From NCBI GenBank assembly GCA_964612295.1, contig CAZTDY010000060.1:1-25776 (forward strand): a DNA stretch of 25,776 bases, read 5' to 3'. The notes beneath the pieces are model-generated. The model made no database searches. It saw only the letters and a list, made by a program, of their open reading frames with translations, and had not been told where the DNA came from. Positions 23,158 through 25,776 of this stretch are shown in pieces. The stretch comes from CAYQJL01 sp964612295. Lineage in GTDB: Bacteria > Eisenbacteria > RBG-16-71-46 > CAIMUX01 > WJJG01. Every line of letters starts with the position of its first letter. The first letter of the stretch is position 1. The translations under genes and the position numbers were made by a program.

Positions 23158-24117
23158 CTACTTCTCCTGCACCGCGGGAGTCGACTCAGCCCGCGCATCT
23201 TCCTGGGTGAAGAGATCGCAGGGGATCAAGATCGAAGGTGACATCGTCTTGCCGGAGAGATAATCGGCCACGGCCTGGATGGTCTGCCCGCCGATCACCC
23301 GCGGCTGCTGGATGACGTCCGCGTGAATCCGGCCCTCGCCGATCGCCTTGCGCGCTTCGGGAACGGCATCGAACCCGATGATGGTGACCCGCCCCAGCTT
23401 GCCGGCCTTCTCAACGGCGGCCAGCGCGCCCAACGCGGAGTCGTCATTGATGCCGAAGATCGCGTCCAGATCCGGATGCGCCTGCAGGATGTCCTCGGCC
23501 GTTCGGAAGGCCATGTCCTTGGTGCCGCGACCGGAGAGCTTGGCGACGATTTCGATGTCGGGCTGACCTGAGAGCTCGCTCTCGAAGCCGCTCACCCGTT
23601 GGATCACCGATTCGACCTCGGGATGATCGATGATGGCCACCTTGCCCTGCCCGCCAAGGGCCTCGGTGACGGCCTGGGCGGCCAGTCTGCCGCCGGCGAC
23701 GTTATCGGAGGCCACGTGGCAAACCACCTCGGCGCCCTCGGCCAGAACTGCGATGTCCGCCGTGAAGACCGGAATCCCCGCCTGATTAGCGGCCTGGACC
23801 GATGTTCCGATCGACTTCGAGTCGCACGGTGAGACGATGATCGCGCCCACGTTCTGCACGAGGAAATTCTCGATCTGGTCCTTCTGGCGGGCGACGTCGA
23901 ATTCACCAGCGTGGATGATGAGCTGGTAACCCAATTCGGCAGCCTTTTCCTGCAGGCCGGCTTCCAGGTCTTGGTAGAAAGGATGCGTGCGCGTCAGGAG
24001 GGAAACTCCGATCACGAACGAACCTTCCTGGGTGTCCGAGTCACCCCCCCCGCCGCAGGCGCCGATAACCACAGCCAGGAACAGCGATAGGCCGATTACA
24101 GTCGAAAGTCTCCGCAT
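23158..24117 (-). CDS. Periplasmic sugar-binding lipoprotein of the ABC importer (RbsB-like)
   Basis: The 319-aa protein starts at 24117 after GGGGGAGA. Its signal peptide ends in a lipobox IGAC (Cys21) followed by GGGG, so it is lipid-anchored, though still expected to serve as the solute-binding subunit. The type I periplasmic-binding fold is clear: FVIGVSLLTRTHPFYQDLEAG (about 34-54), NFLVQNVGAIIVSPCDSKSI, GIPVFTADIAVLAEGAEVVCHVASDN, IFGINDDSALGALAAVEKAG, VTIIGFDAVPEARKAIGEGR. The sequence ADIAVLAEG replaces the more usual D...DPNG-type ligand loop, so the sugar cannot be read off. As the first gene of the four-gene operon it is expected to be the most highly expressed. It shares a 232-base divergent region with the S41/TPR gene. 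Confidence 0.94.
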   Translation of the reverse strand: MRRLSTVIGLSLFLAVVIGACGGGGDSDTQEGSFVIGVSLLTRTHPFYQDLEAGLQEKAAELGYQLIIHAGEFDVARQKDQIENFLVQNVGAIIVSPCDSKSIGTSVQAANQAGIPVFTADIAVLAEGAEVVCHVASDNVAGGRLAAQAVTEALGGQGKVAIIDHPEVESVIQRVSGFESELSGQPDIEIVAKLSGRGTKDMAFRTAEDILQAHPDLDAIFGINDDSALGALAAVEKAGKLGRVTIIGFDAVPEARKAIGEGRIHADVIQQPRVIGGQTIQAVADYLSGKTMSPSILIPCDLFTQEDARAESTPAVQEK

Positions 24118-24186
24118 GGTCTCCCCCTGGTTGGTTCGCGAGTGCGCCCACCGCTTCTGGGGATGAGCGCCGCGTTCATCGATCGG

Positions 24187-24201
24187 GAATCCTCGGGATT
24201 C
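24187..24201. promoter_or_regulatory. Perfect palindrome upstream of the mannosidase operon, candidate operator
   Basis: GAATCC-TCG-GGATTC is a perfect 6+6 inverted repeat with a 3-base centre. It lies 70-84 bases before the binding-protein start in the divergent region 24118-24349. Its position suits an operator or a 5'-leader hairpin. No regulator gene is in the window to match it, and I could not identify the promoters around it. Confidence 0.35.
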
Positions 24202-24349
24202 TATCGGGCGGGGCCCGTTCGGCCAAGCCTTCTCCGAGGCAACCTACTCTTAAGGTTTGCCGTAGTTAGGGCATCTCCCTCCATTTGAGATCGAGCGTCG
24301 CCCGCTCGCGCGATGCGGGCGGCTCCGCAAGACCTGAGAGGAGTTCGTC

Positions 24350-25138
24350 ATGACCCGAACATCCGGCCTGATCACGTCACTGCTTCTCATTTGTCTACAG
24401 GCCGCTGCCCTGGCCCAACCCCCGGCAGTCTCTCCGGAAGAGACGTTCGAATCGCTGTGGGAGACCTTCGATCAGCGTTATGCCCTCTTCCAGGCGAAAT
24501 CGATCGACTGGCAGGCCCTCCATGATATCTACCGTCCTCAGGTCACGGCCGCCACGACCGATGAGGAACTCTTCGGTATCCTCACCGGAATGCTGTCTCA
24601 CCTGAACGACAACCACGTGATCCTGCAGGCATCCTCTCTTGACCGTCTCTTCGGTGCCGGCTACCTCGGCGACTATCTCGCTGAGATGGGTCTGGCCGGC
24701 GCCATGCAGTTTCTCCAACAGCATCCACTCTCTGTGCATCGCTTTCGTTCGCCACCGCAAACCGTGGGCAATGGCATTTTTCAATTCGGCTGGGTGGATG
24801 AGGGGATCGGCTACCTCCACTTCTTCGGCTTCGAGGATCTGGAGGGAAGCGCCGCTGCAGTCGATGCGGTCCTGGAAGAGCTGGCCGGCGCCCGCGCGCT
24901 GATCGTGGACGTGCGCTACAACGCCGGCGGCGAAGACCGGGTGGGCCAGACAATCGCCAACCGTTTCGCCGATCAGAAGCGGCTCTACATGGTCACTCGT
25001 GATCGCAGCGGACCGGATCACGATGACTTCGCGGCTTGCTCGCGATCTGGAGTCCGGCGATTCGGCGAAGGCCTACCGCTCGTTCGCCGAGGCGCGGGAG
25101 GATTGGGCTCCGCGCACGTGGTACGTGCAGGCCGGTGA
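24350..25138 (+). pseudogene. S41-family peptidase-like exported protein, front half only
   Basis: ATG 24350 follows GAGAGGAG by 6-7 bases and begins a signal peptide (LITSLLLICLQAAALA, cleavage about 22). Residues about 30-100 (ETFESLWETFDQRYALFQ, DWQALHDIYRPQV, ELFGILTGMLSHLNDNHV) match the helical N-terminal part of tricorn/C-terminal-processing-type S41 proteases. IGYLHFFGF and ARALIVDVRYNAGGEDRVGQTIANRF (about 160-210) begin the S41 core. Homologues normally continue, after a phrase like RSGPDHDDF, into the segment with the catalytic Ser and Lys. Here similarity stops at that phrase (about 25031), and the remaining 35 residues look like out-of-frame noise. In the other frame the DNA becomes a TPR tail. 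The catalytic half is missing, so activity is unlikely. Confidence 0.75.
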
Positions 25139-25373
25139 ACTGAACGCCCTCGGGTATCAGATGCTGGCCGCAGAGCGTCTCGATGATGCCGTCCGGGTCT
25201 TCGAGCTGTACGTGGAGTTCTTCCCCAACGACGCCAACGCCTATGACAGCCTTGGTGAGGCATTCATGGTTCGTGGCGACAAGCAGAAGGCCATCAAGAA
25301 CTACGAACGATCACTGGAACTGGACCCCGGCAACGAGAACGCCGTGCAGATGCTCAACCGGCTGCGCGAGTGA
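24999..25373 (+). pseudogene. TPR tail joined out of frame to the S41 front half
   Basis: Sense in this frame starts about 25030: LARDLESGDSAKAYRSFAEA, then LNALGYQMLAAERLDDAVRVF and ANAYDSLGEAFMVRGDKQKAI, ending SLELDPGNENAVQMLNRL. These are tetratricopeptide repeats of the type found at the C-terminus of exported hydrolases. The only start is a GTG at 24999 inside the S41 coding part with no ribosome site, so it is not an independent gene. The junction with the S41 part lies within about 25030-25037. The best reading is one gene, S41 or another hydrolase plus TPR, that lost its middle, with the deletion also shifting the frame. Confidence 0.7.
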
Positions 25374-25434
25374 ACCGGTCGTGCCCATCTCCGCAGAGCT
25401 CCGAAAGCACCAGAACACTCGGCCGTAATCACCT

Positions 25435-25535
25435 TCCCTGGGGTGAGATCACCCCGGTAGACAGTGATGGAGTGACCGGTCTCCGGTCCGTAATCTCGCG
25501 GGCTATCAGTGGTTCACTGAATACCGCATACGGAA
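25435..25535 (+). ncRNA. Hairpin-rich leader of the IS110-type element, candidate bridge RNA
   Basis: Four hairpins lie in about 100 bases directly before the transposase start. They are GGGGTG-AGAT-CACCCC (25440-25455, extendable by 2 pairs), GACCGG-TCT-CCGGTC (25474-25488), TCAGTG-GTT-CACTGA (25506-25520) and CCG-CATA-CGG (25524-25533). CCGTAATC occurs twice (25423-25430, 25488-25495). IS110-group elements carry a structured RNA in their 5' non-coding end that guides target and donor recognition. Position and structure fit, but guide loops were not verified. Confidence 0.4.
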
Positions 25536-25551
25536 CGAAAGGAGACCGGCC

Positions 25552-25770
25552 ATGGCTAAGCCTATCACATGGGTGGGGATTGACGATCACAAGAACAACC
25601 TTACGGTGGCGGTGCTTCGAGGATCGCGGCAGCGAGAGTCTCTGGCCCGCTCGATCGCGAACGAGGACCGGGCCTTGAAGCGCTGGGTTCGCAAGCTTGT
25701 TCGGGAAGCTAAGGGGGGTGAGATGATCTTTCCCCCGCAGAACGGACACCATGTCATGCTACCTGTCTGA
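25552..25770 (+). pseudogene. IS110-family transposase, truncated N-terminus
   Basis: GAAAGGAGA precedes ATG 25552. The first 55 or so residues are a clear IS110 (DEDD recombinase) beginning: WVGIDDHKNNLTVAVL with the first catalytic Asp of the RuvC-like fold, then RSIANEDRALKRWVRKLVREAKGGE. Family members run to about 300-400 aa and continue with a second catalytic segment and a C-terminal Ser-containing domain. Here the similarity stops at about 25718, and 15 unrelated residues lead to TGA 25768-25770. The transposase is therefore inactive. The DNA after 25718 is probably another element or a flank reached by deletion; the window ends too soon to identify it. Confidence 0.8.
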
Positions 25771-25776
25771 CCTGTG

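Noticed and set aside
22117..23241. 374-codon open frame opposite the ABC ATPase
   Set aside because: The ATPase motifs on the minus strand are complete; this frame is a mirror of them.
1..25776. CRISPR array or rRNA genes
   Set aside because: No regularly spaced short repeats and no rRNA-like conserved blocks were seen on either strand.

Overview
This is a high-GC bacterial window with ordinary Shine-Dalgarno starts and no tRNA, rRNA or CRISPR array that I could see. Several exported proteins end in FlgD-like/secretion-tail Ig domains or carry a small Cys-rich module (AVCC..C..C..GG.W....C.PNPC). Others are lipoproteins or carry a PA14 domain. That style is common in uncultured Gram-negative lineages of the FCB/Eisenbacteria/Krumholzibacteria/Latescibacteria kind. 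This placement is inference from style only; no marker gene is present.

Layout. 111-1082 (+): secreted protein with a C-terminal Ig-like tail. 1104-2552 (-): lipoprotein of the sulfatase/alkaline phosphatase superfamily. 2705-3859 (-): exported von Willebrand A protein with a terminator-like hairpin behind it. 4206-5837 (+): membrane histidine kinase with a periplasmic CxxCH haem site. 5846-7411 (-): large lipoprotein of unknown function. 7803-9771 (+): tandem-repeat secreted protein split by a one-base shift in a C9 tract. 9821-10550: a transposase-like remnant abutting a headless secreted-protein gene. 10626-11705 (-): linear amide C-N hydrolase with an in-frame TAG. 11806-13155 (-): malic enzyme. 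13574-16162 (+): alpha-glucan phosphorylase. 16181-24117 (-): a tightly packed four-gene operon, in order of transcription a sugar-binding lipoprotein, a double ABC ATPase, a permease with an extra extracytoplasmic domain, and a 1357-aa GH38 alpha-mannosidase. 24350-25373 (+): an S41-protease front half joined to a TPR tail. 25430-25770: the start of an IS110-family element, with a hairpin-rich leader that may be a bridge RNA, cut off after about 55 codons.

How it fits together. The clearest functional unit is the mannosidase/ABC operon: an exported alpha-mannosidase would free sugars that the RbsB/RbsA/RbsC-type importer brings in. Malic enzyme and glycogen phosphorylase are standard central metabolism. 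The rest is mostly cell-surface or secreted protein. Three exported proteins are broken in different ways (homopolymer frameshift, nonsense codon, internal deletion) and two transposase genes are truncated. This suggests either active gene decay in the accessory part of the genome or assembly errors; raw reads would separate the two.

The most interesting leads are the putative bridge RNA upstream of the IS110 fragment, the C9 tract whose loss of one base exactly restores a repeat protein, and the permease with an embedded Rossmann-like domain inside the mannosidase operon.
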